From Alphaproteobacteria bacterium (GTDB taxonomy: Bacteria > Pseudomonadota > Alphaproteobacteria > Reyranellales > Reyranellaceae), in assembly GCA_017307275.1 (NCBI GenBank), contig JAFKFK010000027.1, positions 1-64,000 on the forward strand: a stretch of 64,000 nt of DNA, read 5' to 3'. A program made the position numbers and the translations under genes. Below are positions 44,007 through 53,392 of this stretch, one piece after another. Under the pieces are notes generated by a model, which saw nothing but the letters and a program-made list of their open reading frames with translations, had not been told where the DNA came from and did not search any database. Numbering within the stretch: the stretch's first letter is position 1; each line of letters opens with the position of its first letter.

Positions 44007-44752
44007 CTCTCCACCTTCAGACGCGCGAGGAAGGTACGGATCCGTTCAGCGTTGCCGCCGAGATCCGATTCGCCGATTCGGCTCTTGGCGCGAATGTCGA
44101 CGCGGCTACCCGTGCCCTGCGGGCGGATGCGGACCACGATGTCGTCACGGAAACCGAACCACTTGCTGGTTGCGATGGCTTCCAGCCGTCCTTCGGCCGG
44201 AGCCCGCGCGACGACGTCCCAACCGAGCGAGGTCGCGGCCTGATCGGCACGACGGAAAGCTTCAGCTGGCGGCACGGCCAGGATCAGCGGCTCGATGTCA
44301 GGGAAGGCCGCTTTCTGCAGCGGCGCGCTGGCGGGAGGATAGGCGGGAGGGTTGGGTGAGCCCCGGCGCAATTGAAGCGTTGCGACCAGCGGCGGCGGAT
44401 TGGTCATGTCGGTGGTAATGTCGTTGATCGCGGGCAGGGTCTGGGCCTGCAGGAACCAGCGCAGCGGTACCCAGGAGGTGGCGACCCCGATCACGACGGC
44501 GAGGACGGCCGCCACGAAGCCGCGCCGCCGGTCGCCGGGACGCGATGGAATGATCGTGGCGAGTCCCAAGGCCACGCCGGCGACCGCCATGTAGAAGCCA
44601 TAACGGAAGACGGCGATCGCCGCCTCGACGTCCAAGCCGAGGAAACGATGCAGTGGCCCTGAAGCGGCCACGATCACGGCGGCTACACTGGCCAGAATGA
44701 AGGCCATGCGCGCCAGCCTGTGGCTTATCGGGTTGGTCGGCCGAACAAACAT
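44003..44752 (-). CDS. DUF1499 membrane protein
   Basis: A 249-residue protein with three or four N-terminal TM helices (about 14-30, 44-62, 76-92) and a C-terminal DUF1499 domain from about 110 (LPAINDITTDMTNPPPL, then GWDVVARAPAEGRLEAIATSKWFGFRDDIVVRI). Function unknown. The C-terminal domain resembles a steroid-binding-like fold. It is convergent with the kinase gene, with overlapping stops, and divergent from the DMT gene by 86 bp. Confidence 0.88.
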   Translation of the reverse strand: MFVRPTNPISHRLARMAFILASVAAVIVAASGPLHRFLGLDVEAAIAVFRYGFYMAVAGVALGLATIIPSRPGDRRRGFVAAVLAVVIGVATSWVPLRWFLQAQTLPAINDITTDMTNPPPLVATLQLRRGSPNPPAYPPASAPLQKAAFPDIEPLILAVPPAEAFRRADQAATSLGWDVVARAPAEGRLEAIATSKWFGFRDDIVVRIRPQGTGSRVDIRAKSRIGESDLGGNAERIRTFLARLKVES

Positions 44753-44838
44753 CCACGCTCCGCTGGTAGTATCGTAACCGCGAAACGAAACCGACGCATC
44801 CGCTCGACAATCCGCACTTCATTCTCTATGCGGCGACC

Positions 44839-45720
44839 ATGACTGCTGCCGACACCGTCCGGCGCCGCGCGATGGCGGCAGGCCTGATCGCCATTGGCCT
44901 ATGGGGCATGCTCGCCGCCCTCTCGGTGCTGGCGGGTCCCATCCCGCCGTTCCAGATGGTGGCCATGACCTTCACCGTCGGCGCGACGATCGGAATCGTG
45001 CGCGCGTTGATGCGCGGCGTTGGCTGGGCGGGACTGGTCGGCTGGCCGGGACCGGTGTGGCTGCTCGGGATCGGCGGCCTCTTCGGGTATCACGCGCTCT
45101 ACTTTGCCGCCCTTCAGCTCGCACCGCCGGCTGAAGCCAATCTGGTCAATTATCTCTGGCCGCTGTTGATCGTGCTGCTCTCCGCGCCACTGGCCGGCGA
45201 GAAGCTGGGATGGCCCCATCTCTTGGGTGCCCTTCTGGGGTTTGCCGGTGTGGCGCTGCTCGCCTTCGGTCGCGGCATAAACTTCGCCGGCGACCATATG
45301 CTGGGCTATGCGCTGGCCTTGGGCTGCGCGCTCACGTGGTCGCTTTACTCGGTTCTGTCGCGCCGCTTCGGCGAGACACCGACCGATGCGATCGCGGCTT
45401 TCTGCGCAGCTTCGGCCCTGCTCTCGCTCGCCTGCCATCTCGCCTTCGAGCGTACCGTCTGGCCTGCCACGCCGACTGCCTGGCTTGCCGTGCTCGCGCT
45501 CGGTTGCGGCCCGGCCGGCACCGCTTTCTATTTTTGGGATCACGCGGTGAAGCGCGGCGACATCCGGGCTCTGGGCGCTCTTTCCTATGCGACTCCGATC
45601 CTCTCGACCGCCATCCTGATCGCCTGCGGCCTCGCCGAGCCGACGGGCACGCTTCTGATCGCCGCCCTGCTGGTCACTGTCGGCGCCGTCCTCGCCTCGC
45701 GCGAATTGTGGAAGCGCTAA
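44839..45720 (+). CDS. DMT family (EamA) transporter
   Basis: Ten-helix drug/metabolite exporter of 293 residues with two EamA repeats (about 12-140 and 150-290). Typical segments are GYHALYFAALQLAPPAEANL and FYFWDHAVKRGDIRALGALSY. Substrate unknown; members export amino acids or purines. The stop overlaps that of the cupin gene. Confidence 0.92.
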   Translation: MTAADTVRRRAMAAGLIAIGLWGMLAALSVLAGPIPPFQMVAMTFTVGATIGIVRALMRGVGWAGLVGWPGPVWLLGIGGLFGYHALYFAALQLAPPAEANLVNYLWPLLIVLLSAPLAGEKLGWPHLLGALLGFAGVALLAFGRGINFAGDHMLGYALALGCALTWSLYSVLSRRFGETPTDAIAAFCAASALLSLACHLAFERTVWPATPTAWLAVLALGCGPAGTAFYFWDHAVKRGDIRALGALSYATPILSTAILIACGLAEPTGTLLIAALLVTVGAVLASRELWKR

Positions 45721-46142
45721 CCCGGCATCCAGCCCGGCGGCGCGAGTTCGAAACCGGCGAAGTCGAAAGCGGGCGCCACGGTGCAGCCGACCAGGGTCCA
45801 GTTGCCGAGTGTGCGTGCGGCCTGCCAGACGCCGCGCGGTACGACGATCTGCGGTGTCTCGCCAAGGCCGAAGTCGCCGCCGAGTCGCAAATGACGCGTC
45901 GTCTTGCCGTCGTCGCTCATCGAGAGTTCGAGCGGTGCACCGGCATAGTGATGCCAGACCTCGTCGGCATCGACGCGATGCCAGTGGGAGCGTTCGCCGG
46001 CCTTTAGGAGAAAGAAGATCGCCGTGCTGGCGCCACGGCCGCCCGGCCCGGTGGCATCGGCCGACCGAAAGGACTCGCGAAAATGCCCGCCCTCGGGGTG
46101 CGGCTGCAGCCCGAGGCGGGCAATAATCTCGTCGGCTGTCAC
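45717..46142 (-). CDS. Cupin domain protein (DUF985/cupin_5)
   Basis: A 141-residue single-domain cupin starting ADEIIARLGLQPHPEGGHFRE, typical of DUF985, with metal-type residues in HWHRVDADEVWHHYAGAPLEL. These may be sugar isomerases or epimerases; not shown. Start is GTG 46142, 4 bp after the GST stop. Last gene of a three-gene minus-strand unit; convergent with the DMT gene. Confidence 0.88.
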   Translation of the reverse strand: MTADEIIARLGLQPHPEGGHFRESFRSADATGPGGRGASTAIFFLLKAGERSHWHRVDADEVWHHYAGAPLELSMSDDGKTTRHLRLGGDFGLGETPQIVVPRGVWQAARTLGNWTLVGCTVAPAFDFAGFELAPPGWMPG

Positions 46143-46146
46143 GCGA

Positions 46147-46767
46147 TCAGGCCGGCGGCGGAACGGTGGCCTTCATCGACGGCAGCTTGCCGAAGGCCGT
46201 GAACCACTTGGCAAGCTTTGGCCGCTTGGCGCGCCAATCATGGTTGCCGAAACGGAAGTCGAGATAGCCCAGCGCGCAGGCGATGGTGACGGTACCGATG
46301 GTCGGCTTGCCCTTCAGGCCCTTGGCCTCGGCCTCGAGCTGGTCGAGCACGCCGTCGATCTTCTTCATCTGGCCCTTGGTCCAGTCGGGCCAGCGCCGCT
46401 CCTCCGGTCGCAGGAAGCCCTCGTAACGCGCCAGCAGCGCCGCATCGAGCAGGCCATCGCCCATCGCCTGCTGGCGCAGCGCGACCCAGCGATCGCGCCC
46501 CTTGCGCGGGAACAGCTTGCGGCCCTTGTGTTGATGGTCGAGGTACTCGCAGATCACCGGCGAGTCGAAGAGGTCCATGTTCTTGACCGACAGGGCCGGG
46601 ATCTTGCCGATCGGATTGTGCTTGTCGACATCGGCATTGGGCGCCACGGGCGTCAGCGCCACGTTCACCATGTCGATCTTCTTGTCGAGCCCGGTCTCGA
46701 GCGCCAGCACCCGGACCTTGCGGGCGTAAGGCGACGACGGCGAATAGTAGAGCCTCATCTTGGCCAT
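46147..46767 (-). CDS. Glutathione S-transferase family protein
   Basis: A 206-residue GST with the N-terminal MRLYYSPSSPYARKVRVLAL (active-site Ser likely Ser9 to Ser11), cis-Pro GKIPALSV, and a helical C-terminal domain with GTVTIACALGYLDFRF. AGGAGA precedes ATG 46767. Cotranscribed with the Ldh2 gene (26 bp upstream) and the cupin gene (4 bp downstream). The other GST at 38310 is only distantly similar. Confidence 0.9.
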   Translation of the reverse strand: MAKMRLYYSPSSPYARKVRVLALETGLDKKIDMVNVALTPVAPNADVDKHNPIGKIPALSVKNMDLFDSPVICEYLDHQHKGRKLFPRKGRDRWVALRQQAMGDGLLDAALLARYEGFLRPEERRWPDWTKGQMKKIDGVLDQLEAEAKGLKGKPTIGTVTIACALGYLDFRFGNHDWRAKRPKLAKWFTAFGKLPSMKATVPPPA

Positions 46768-46793
46768 GGTCGGTCTCCTGTCTTCCGGTCGCG

Positions 46794-47897
46794 TCAGGCG
46801 CCGGCCATCCGGGGGATCTCGGTATCGTTCAGCCGCACCAGTCGGGCGGTATCGACAAGCTGCTGCCAGGTGGTGGTATCGATCGGAACGCCGTTCTTCT
46901 CGCGGTCGAGCTTGCGCGCACGTTCCGGCTCGCCGGGCACCAGCACCTCGTCGACGCCGGGCTGCGGCTTGGCCGACTTCACCCAGCTGATGAAATTATC
47001 GACCTCGTCCTCGTAGAAAGCGGTGCCGCCCATCGCATCGGGATCGATGATGATCGACAGCATGTTGTTGATGATGTCGGTGCCGTCCTTCTTGATCGTA
47101 CGCGGGCTGTGCGTGCGGCCGCCGGTGAGAGCGCCGGCCAGCAGGTCGCAGATCACGGCGAGACCGCCGCCCTTGTGCAGGCCGAACGGCAGGATGGCGC
47201 CGTAGGGTGCATTGTACATGACGCCCGGCTCGGTCGTGGCATTGCCCGCCGCGTCGATCAGCAGGCCGGGCTCCATCTGGATCTTCTTGTTGTTGGCGAC
47301 GCGCACCTTGCCCATCGCCACCTGGCTGGTGGCGAAGTCGAGCACGATCGGCTCCTGGCCCTTGCGTGGAATGGCGGTGCAGTAGGGGTTGGTGGTGAAC
47401 CGCGCTTCGGCGCCGCCGAACGGCGCCACCAGTGACTTGTGGCCGTGCACGTTGACCCAGTGCGTGCTCACCATGCCGGCGCGGGCGCATTGCTCGCCCC
47501 AATGGCCGATGCGGCCGATGTGGTGGGAATTCTTCAGGCCGACGACGCAGACACCGTGCTTCTTCGCGCGCTCGATGCCGATATCCATCGCCTCCTTGGC
47601 GATCACCTGGCCGTAGCCGGCGCCGCCATCGACCACGATCACCGCGCCGTTGTCGCGGTCGATCTTCGCATGGTGGTTGCGCTTGCAGGCGCCGTTGATG
47701 GTGTTCTGGATGTAGTGCGGCATCATGCCGACGCCGTGGCTGTCGTGGCCGAACAGGTTGGCGAGCACGAGGTGGTCGGCGACCAGCTTCGCTTCTTCCG
47801 CCGAGCTGCCGTCCGCACGGCAAATTGCCATCGTGAAGCCGTGCAGGCGGTCAGGTTCGATCCGGACCTCACCTACAGAGCTCTGCCCTTCGGCCAT
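46794..47897 (-). CDS. Malate/L-lactate dehydrogenase-like (Ldh2 family) oxidoreductase
   Basis: NAD(P)-dependent dehydrogenase of the Ldh2/MDH2 family, 367 residues. Signs: LFGHDSHGVGMMPHYI (active-site His near residue 52), GVCVVGLKNSHHIGRIGHWGE, LDFATSQVAMGKVRVA, and GLHKGGGLAVICDLLAGALTGG. The family includes malate, ureidoglycolate, 2,3-diketogulonate and delta-1-piperideine-2-carboxylate dehydrogenases, so the substrate is open. GGGAGA stands before ATG 47897. Head gene of the unit. Confidence 0.88.
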   Translation of the reverse strand: MAEGQSSVGEVRIEPDRLHGFTMAICRADGSSAEEAKLVADHLVLANLFGHDSHGVGMMPHYIQNTINGACKRNHHAKIDRDNGAVIVVDGGAGYGQVIAKEAMDIGIERAKKHGVCVVGLKNSHHIGRIGHWGEQCARAGMVSTHWVNVHGHKSLVAPFGGAEARFTTNPYCTAIPRKGQEPIVLDFATSQVAMGKVRVANNKKIQMEPGLLIDAAGNATTEPGVMYNAPYGAILPFGLHKGGGLAVICDLLAGALTGGRTHSPRTIKKDGTDIINNMLSIIIDPDAMGGTAFYEDEVDNFISWVKSAKPQPGVDEVLVPGEPERARKLDREKNGVPIDTTTWQQLVDTARLVRLNDTEIPRMAGA

Positions 47898-48113
47898 ATC
47901 TACTTCTCCCCCGATTCACGCTTTCGGCGCGCAAGGTTCCGCGTCGTCCCGGCCCTGTCAACGACGAAGCGGCACCCCTTGAATACCTTGGAAAAAAGAC
48001 GCCCTGATTTCGCCCATCTGGCCGCCCAAACACGGCCGGATCATCGCCTGAGGTCTTCGCCCGTGGTAGTGAGCAGGAAAGTCCTCTCTCGTTCTCCGGG
48101 AATCGCGCATCGA
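47898..48113. other. Largest gene-free gap; divergent intergenic region
   Basis: This 216-bp region separates the divergent Ldh2 and mechanosensitive channel genes. It should hold both promoters. I found no convincing -35/-10 pair, dyad or small gene in it. Confidence 0.5.
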
Positions 48114-50582
48114 ATGCGGTCTCTAGCCCGCCTCGCCTTGTTCCTGCTGCTGCTGGTCGGTGTCGCAGTCACAGCTTCGGCGCAAACTGCATCGCAGCAG
48201 CCACAGCGCCCGTTCGGTCAGCTCACCGACCTGTGGACGCGTCAACTTGACCGCATTGCCACTCGCACGGAGCAGGCAGGTCTGCTGCCGATCGAAATCG
48301 ATGGCCTGCGCGAACAGGCGACCGACGTGCGGACCGCGGCGATCGCAGCAGCCGCGCTGGCACGCAACGATCTCGCCGACACCAAGAAACTGCTGGCGCC
48401 GCTCGAGATCAAGCCGGGCACCGATGCACCGCCCGAAACCGACGCGCTGAAGGAAGAACGCCAGCGGCTCACCGACCAGGCAACGCTCAACGAAAGCCGG
48501 CTCAAGCAGTGCGAGGTGGTGATCGCCCGCGCCGACCAGCTGCTCGAACGCCTGACCAAGGTGCGCGGCGAGCTGGTGTTTCAGAACCTGATGCGGCGCG
48601 ATCTCTCGCCGCTGTCGCCCGAGGTCTGGACGAAGATCGGACCGCAGCTCGGCGCGGCAATCGGAACGCTGGGCACGGCCATCGCGACCTGGGCCCGCAA
48701 CGGCCTTACCCCTCTCCGCAACCAGGACCTCGTACCGCTGGCCTTCTGGGCAGCAATCACCATCGGCCTCTGGTGGTCCGGCCGTGCGCTGCGCCAGCGC
48801 TTTGGCCGCAGCGGCACACACGTCAACCTTCAGCGCTATCGCACCATCGCCACGGCCATCGACGGGCTCGGCCTGGTGTTGGTGCCCATCCTCGCGGTCT
48901 GGCTGGTCAGCAAGCTCCTTCTCGCGACAGCGCCGCCGGCGCCTCTCGACAGGCTGGTGCCGGAAGTGGCGATCCGCCTGATCTGGCTTCTTCTGGTCTT
49001 CGGCATGACGGCAGCCGGCCTGTCGCCGGGCCGGCCGGAATGGCGGTTCATGCCGCTGACCGACGACAGCGCGCAGTATCTGTCGCAGGCACTGCGCCGC
49101 CTGATGGTGGTCGGCGTGCTGCTCGATCTCGTCTACATCGCACTCAGCCGTGGCGCAGACCACAGCGCGATAGCGCCTGTCGGCGCACTGATCCTCACCA
49201 CGACTGTGGCGTTGCTGGCGCTGCCGGCGCTCTCCAATCGCTCCTGGCAGGCAGCGCGCCCCGAAGGGTCGGATCTGCCGCCGATGATCGGTGGCACCTG
49301 GTGGTCGATCACTCGCCTGGTGTTGACCGTGATGGTCCTCTCGTCCATCGCCTTTGCCCTGGCAGGCTATGCGACGCTCGCGTCGCACCTCCATGCGGCG
49401 ATTTCCGCAACCTGCGCGTTGATCGCCATCGCGTTGTTGCTGCATCAGCTCGTGGCCGACCTGCTGGACGCCGCCGCCGCACCGGATACGCCGCCCGGTG
49501 CCTGGGTTCGCCGCCGCTTCGGTCTGCCGGCCGACGCCACGATCCGCGGTCAGCACCTGCTGCTGCTGGTGTTCGATACGGCGCTGATCCTGTTGCTCGC
49601 GATCGCCATTCCGGCCGCGTGGAACGTCGACATCGACGCCATCCTCGACGGTTTCGGACAGCTTCTGCGCGGCGTGAAAGTGGGCGGCGTCACCATCTCG
49701 CTCGGTAACGTCGGCATGGCGATCCTCGCCTTCGCCGTCTGCATGCTGCTGGCCCGCCTGATACGCAGCATCGTACGCGACCGCGTGTTGCCGACCGTCG
49801 ATGCCCCGCTGCCGCTGCGCCAGTCGATCGACGCCGGCCTCAACTATGTCGGCGTCATTGTCGCCATCCTGATCGGGATCGGTGCGCTCGGTGTCGACTT
49901 CACCAACCTCGCCATCGTGCTGGGCGCGCTGTCGGTCGGCATCGGCCTTGGGCTGCAGAACATCGCCAACAACGTGATCTCCGGCGTCATCCTGCTGGTC
50001 GAACGGCCGATCAAGGCGGGAGACTGGATCATCGTGAACGGCCACGAAGGCTTCGTCCGGCGCATCAACATCCGCGCCACCGAGATCGAAACCTTCCAGC
50101 GCACTCATGTGATCGTGCCCAACAGTGCCTTCCTGCAAAACCCGGTCGTCAACCGCACCTACTCGGACACGTCGAGCCGCATCGAGCTCAAGATCACCGT
50201 GCCGCTCAATGTCGATGTCGGCGCCGTCGAAGGCCTCCTGCGCGAAGCCGCCTTGGGACATGCTCGTGTACTACGCGTTCCGGCACCGATCGTGCGCTTC
50301 GTGCGGATCGCATCGAGCGGTCTGGAGTTCGAGCTCTTTGTGTTCGTGGCCCGGCTGGAAGACCGGCAGATCGTGACCAACGATCTGAACCGTGCGCTGC
50401 TTGCCAAACTGATCGAGAAGAAGATCATCGATCCGGCGCCGATGTCGGAACTCAAGCTGCGCGGTCTCGAGCGGATCGGCGTCACACTGTTGCAGGGTGA
50501 TCCCGAACCAGAAGCGAAGGATCGTCACAAGGACAGTTCCCCGGAGAAGTCGGGCGATGCCGACGCGCCGTCGAAGGTCTGA
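48114..50582 (+). CDS. Mechanosensitive ion channel, DUF3772-MscS type
   Basis: Large MscS-family channel of 822 residues. Signal peptide MRSLARLALFLLLLVGVAVTASAQ, a periplasmic helical domain of DUF3772 type (about 25-200, ATDVRTAAIAAAALARNDLAD), about ten further TM helices and the MscS core: VDFTNLAIVLGALSVGIGLG, LQNIANNVISGVILLVERPIKAGDWI and the beta domain with VPNSAFLQNPVVNRTYSD. The pore helix has the Ala/Gly pattern. Protects against osmotic downshock. The C-terminal tail is charged. ATG 48114 is inferred from the signal peptide; the longer upstream frame is not protein-like. Confidence 0.92.
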   Translation: MRSLARLALFLLLLVGVAVTASAQTASQQPQRPFGQLTDLWTRQLDRIATRTEQAGLLPIEIDGLREQATDVRTAAIAAAALARNDLADTKKLLAPLEIKPGTDAPPETDALKEERQRLTDQATLNESRLKQCEVVIARADQLLERLTKVRGELVFQNLMRRDLSPLSPEVWTKIGPQLGAAIGTLGTAIATWARNGLTPLRNQDLVPLAFWAAITIGLWWSGRALRQRFGRSGTHVNLQRYRTIATAIDGLGLVLVPILAVWLVSKLLLATAPPAPLDRLVPEVAIRLIWLLLVFGMTAAGLSPGRPEWRFMPLTDDSAQYLSQALRRLMVVGVLLDLVYIALSRGADHSAIAPVGALILTTTVALLALPALSNRSWQAARPEGSDLPPMIGGTWWSITRLVLTVMVLSSIAFALAGYATLASHLHAAISATCALIAIALLLHQLVADLLDAAAAPDTPPGAWVRRRFGLPADATIRGQHLLLLVFDTALILLLAIAIPAAWNVDIDAILDGFGQLLRGVKVGGVTISLGNVGMAILAFAVCMLLARLIRSIVRDRVLPTVDAPLPLRQSIDAGLNYVGVIVAILIGIGALGVDFTNLAIVLGALSVGIGLGLQNIANNVISGVILLVERPIKAGDWIIVNGHEGFVRRINIRATEIETFQRTHVIVPNSAFLQNPVVNRTYSDTSSRIELKITVPLNVDVGAVEGLLREAALGHARVLRVPAPIVRFVRIASSGLEFELFVFVARLEDRQIVTNDLNRALLAKLIEKKIIDPAPMSELKLRGLERIGVTLLQGDPEPEAKDRHKDSSPEKSGDADAPSKV

Positions 50583-51624
50583 AGCGCCGCGTCGCCGCTG
50601 GCCACTCTATGCGCTGTTCGCTTCGGGCGTGCTCGCGGGCGTGGCGCTCTGGGCCTATGCGCCGTCGTTTCCGGCCGAAACACTGATCGCCCAATACACC
50701 ACCGATCGGTCGCGCTTCATCGATGTCGGTGGCGTGCGTGCCCACGTCCGCGATCAGGGCAATCCCGATGGCGTACCGATACTGCTGATCCATGGCTCGA
50801 ACGGTTCGCTGCAGGTGTGGGAGGGTTGGGCGCGCGAGCTGGGCTCGAACGCCCGTGTAATCTCCGTCGATCTGCCCGGCCACGGCCTGACCGGCATCTG
50901 GCCGCGGGACGAATATACCGTCGAGGCCTATGCCGATTTCATCGAGGTGCTGATCGACAATCTCCACCTCGACAAGGTCGTGCTGGTGGGGCACTCGCTG
51001 GGCGGCGCCGTGGCCTGGACCTTTGCCGCGACACGCCCCGATCGCGTGATCCAACTCGTCCTGATCGATGCCGCCGGCTATCCGCGGCCGAACGACCAAG
51101 AGGCACCGCTGTTGACCCGACTGGCGCGCACGCCGGTGGTGGGCGACATCGGCATCTACTTCAAGCCCGAGAGCATGGTGCGGCGCTCGCTGCGCGACGC
51201 CTATGCCGATCCTGCCCAGGCAACGCCCGACCGGATCAAGCGCATGGCCGAACTGCAGCGCTTCCCCGGCAATCGCGAAGCAACCCTCCAGCGGGCCCGC
51301 ACGCAGGAACCGCTCGATCCCACGCCGTTGCGCCGCATGGATGTGCCAACCCTGATCCTATGGGGCGGCAAGGACCGCTGGATACCGGCTGCCGACGCCT
51401 TCCGTTTCCAGAACGACATCAAGGGCGCCAAGCTCGAGATCTTCGGCAACCTCGGCCACAATCCGATGGAAGAGGATCCCAGGGCGACCGCCGCTGTCGT
51501 CGCTGCCTTCATTGCCGGTGCACCGCTGCCGCCGCAGCCTGCCGAGCCGATACCTCCGCCCGAGCCGGAGCCCGCTGGGAACGATCACGCAGTGCAGCCC
51601 TCGGTGATACCCGAGAAGGACTAA
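50557..51624 (+). CDS. Membrane-anchored alpha/beta hydrolase
   Basis: A 355-residue hydrolase with an Arg-rich N-terminus and a signal anchor (WPLYALFASGVLAGVALWAY, about 15-35), then the alpha/beta fold: IHGSNGSLQVW oxyanion region, nucleophile Ser in VGHSLGGAVAWTF, Asp in LILWGGKDRWIP and His in NLGHNPMEEDP. The last 30 residues are Pro/Glu-rich. ATG 50557 lies 26 bp inside the channel gene, with GGAGAAG upstream, so translation may be coupled. Substrate unknown. Its stop overlaps the convergent hydrolase gene. Confidence 0.9.
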   Translation: MPTRRRRSEAPRRRWPLYALFASGVLAGVALWAYAPSFPAETLIAQYTTDRSRFIDVGGVRAHVRDQGNPDGVPILLIHGSNGSLQVWEGWARELGSNARVISVDLPGHGLTGIWPRDEYTVEAYADFIEVLIDNLHLDKVVLVGHSLGGAVAWTFAATRPDRVIQLVLIDAAGYPRPNDQEAPLLTRLARTPVVGDIGIYFKPESMVRRSLRDAYADPAQATPDRIKRMAELQRFPGNREATLQRARTQEPLDPTPLRRMDVPTLILWGGKDRWIPAADAFRFQNDIKGAKLEIFGNLGHNPMEEDPRATAAVVAAFIAGAPLPPQPAEPIPPPEPEPAGNDHAVQPSVIPEKD

Positions 51625-52595
51625 GTCGCGAGCAAGGCCTCGACTTGCGCGTCGACGAACGCCGCATCCTCGGGATTGTCGCGGGGATTGCCGGCGCGAT
51701 GACCCCATACCGAGGGGATTTCGACCAGCTTGCCGTACTTGAGATGTGGCAGCTCGGCGCGATTGTCGTCCGTCTGAAAATAGAGATCGGTGGCCGACGG
51801 CATCAACAGGACCTTCGCCTTGATACCGGCCAGCGCCATTTCGAGATCGCCGCGATAGAGATCGTTGGCCGAGATGTCGCCGTTCTGCCAGGTCCAGAGC
51901 TGAGCCAACAGGTCGCGCGCGTCGCGCCGTAGAAAGTTCGCCTCCCAGGAGCGCACGAGGAAATCCTCGAGACTGTCGAAGCCCAGCCCGCGCCACATCT
52001 CGCGGCGATAGAAAGTCTGGCTGAGCGCCCAGCCGGCATAGATGCGCCCCATGGCACGCAGACCGTCTTCGGGCGTGCGCGCCGCCAGCAGGGTGGTGCG
52101 GATGCCTTCGAGGAAGACGAAGTTGTGCGGCGCCGTGCGCGCCGAGCCGCAGTTCACCACGATACGCTCGACCGCATCGCCGAACAGGGCGGCCCAGTGA
52201 TAGGCCTGCTGTGCCCCCATCGACCAGCCATAGACCATCTTTAGCCGGTCGACGCCGAACAGCTCGTTCAACAGGCGGCGCTGCTGCAGGACATTGTCGT
52301 AGGTCGTGACCTGCGGGAACTCCCCCGGCGTGTTCGACGGCGACGACGAGAGGCCGTTGGTGAACATATTGGGGATGACGATGAAATAGCGGCTGGGGTC
52401 CAGACAGTGCTCCGGGTTCACCAGCCATTCGATGTCGGTGTGGTGGGCGCCGTAGCTCGTCGGATAGAGAATGACATTGTCGCGCCGCGGCGAGAGCATG
52501 CCGTACGTCTTGTAGACGATACGTGCATTGCGCAGGGTGCCGCCGCGTTGCAGCGGCAGGTCACCACATTCGAAGACGCCCTGGCTGGTTCGCAT
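51621..52595 (-). CDS. Alpha/beta hydrolase, homoserine O-acetyltransferase (MetX)-like
   Basis: A 324-residue protein resembling MetX-type acyltransferases: the opening GGTLRNARIVYKTYG and YPTSYGAHHTDIEWL, then IPNMFTNGLSSSPSNT, nucleophile Ser in YGWSMGAQQAYHWA, Asp in MPSATDLYFQ and His in VWGHRAGNPRDN. It differs from true MetX in the oxyanion and lid region, so I call it a MetX-like hydrolase or acyltransferase. ATG 52595; residues before that in the frame are shadow. Downstream of the PPOX-type gene by 13 bp. Confidence 0.85.
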   Translation of the reverse strand: MRTSQGVFECGDLPLQRGGTLRNARIVYKTYGMLSPRRDNVILYPTSYGAHHTDIEWLVNPEHCLDPSRYFIVIPNMFTNGLSSSPSNTPGEFPQVTTYDNVLQQRRLLNELFGVDRLKMVYGWSMGAQQAYHWAALFGDAVERIVVNCGSARTAPHNFVFLEGIRTTLLAARTPEDGLRAMGRIYAGWALSQTFYRREMWRGLGFDSLEDFLVRSWEANFLRRDARDLLAQLWTWQNGDISANDLYRGDLEMALAGIKAKVLLMPSATDLYFQTDDNRAELPHLKYGKLVEIPSVWGHRAGNPRDNPEDAAFVDAQVEALLAT

Positions 52596-52608
52596 ATGCG
52601 CTGGCCCA

Positions 52609-53283
52609 CTAGGTGATGGGCGCCCAGAGCCCTTCCTTGTAGGCATGCTCGGTGGCGGCTTCGCGCTGCTTCTTCTCGTCTTCGGATAGACCGACTTGAT
52701 CGCCGACCATTCGGCTGATCGACGGGAAGGTGCCCTTGGGCTGGACGTAGTCGCCGGTCCACAGCCGCGACCGCAACAGCGCCTTGGCACAGTGCAGGTA
52801 AGCCTGTCGCACCGAGACCACGATGGCGCATTTCGGCGCCTTGCCTTGTACCGCCATCGACTCCAGTAACGCCGGATCGACCGAGAGCCGCGCCGTACCC
52901 GCGAGCCGCACCGTCTCGCTGACGCCAGGCAACAGGAAGATCAATGCGATCTCCGGATTCTCGAGCAGGTTCTTCAGTGTATCGAGCCGGTTGTTGCCGG
53001 GACGGTCGGCGATCGCCACGGTCTTCTCGTCCAGCACCTTGAAGGCGCCGGGCGGATCGCCACGCGGAGTTACATCCTGCTTGCCCGAAGCGTCGGCCGT
53101 GGCGACGAGGCAGATCGGCGACAGCGCGATGAAACGACCCATATGGACGTCAATCCGGCCGATGTCTTTGATCGCCGCGGTTTTGGACACCGGCGCATAG
53201 GAGCCGACCAGGGCCGCCGCGCCATCGGCATCAAGCAGGGCCGGTTCCCTCGGCGGCGCAGAAAATGGCAACGAATCGGGCAT
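52609..53283 (-). CDS. Pyridoxamine 5'-phosphate oxidase-family (MSMEG_1061-like) flavoprotein
   Basis: A 224-residue split-barrel protein, likely FMN-binding. Signs: FIALSPICLVATADASGKQDVTPRGDPPGAF, IADRPGNNRLDTLKNLLENPEIALIFLLPG and the C-terminal AYLHCAKALLRSRLW. These match the MSMEG_1061 group of PPOX-type proteins. Substrate unknown. ATG 53283 with GGAGG upstream. First gene of a two-gene unit with the MetX-like gene. Confidence 0.88.
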   Translation of the reverse strand: MPDSLPFSAPPREPALLDADGAAALVGSYAPVSKTAAIKDIGRIDVHMGRFIALSPICLVATADASGKQDVTPRGDPPGAFKVLDEKTVAIADRPGNNRLDTLKNLLENPEIALIFLLPGVSETVRLAGTARLSVDPALLESMAVQGKAPKCAIVVSVRQAYLHCAKALLRSRLWTGDYVQPKGTFPSISRMVGDQVGLSEDEKKQREAATEHAYKEGLWAPIT

Positions 53284-53392
53284 TTGTTAGACCTCCAGCC
53301 TAGGCGGCGCAGGCTACCAGCCATGTCATTCCTTGGAAACCATTCGCCCAGACGAGTCGTTGGTTTGGCGGACACCCCAAAAGGAGGACCAG

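Noticed and set aside
47439..48113. N-terminal extension of the mechanosensitive channel frame
   Set aside because: It runs antisense through the Ldh2 gene and lacks protein-like composition; a signal peptide starts at 48114.
48123..50261. 712-codon minus-strand open frame opposite the MscS channel
   Set aside because: Shadow of the channel gene; rich in Asp, Gln and His as antisense frames of high-GC membrane genes usually are.
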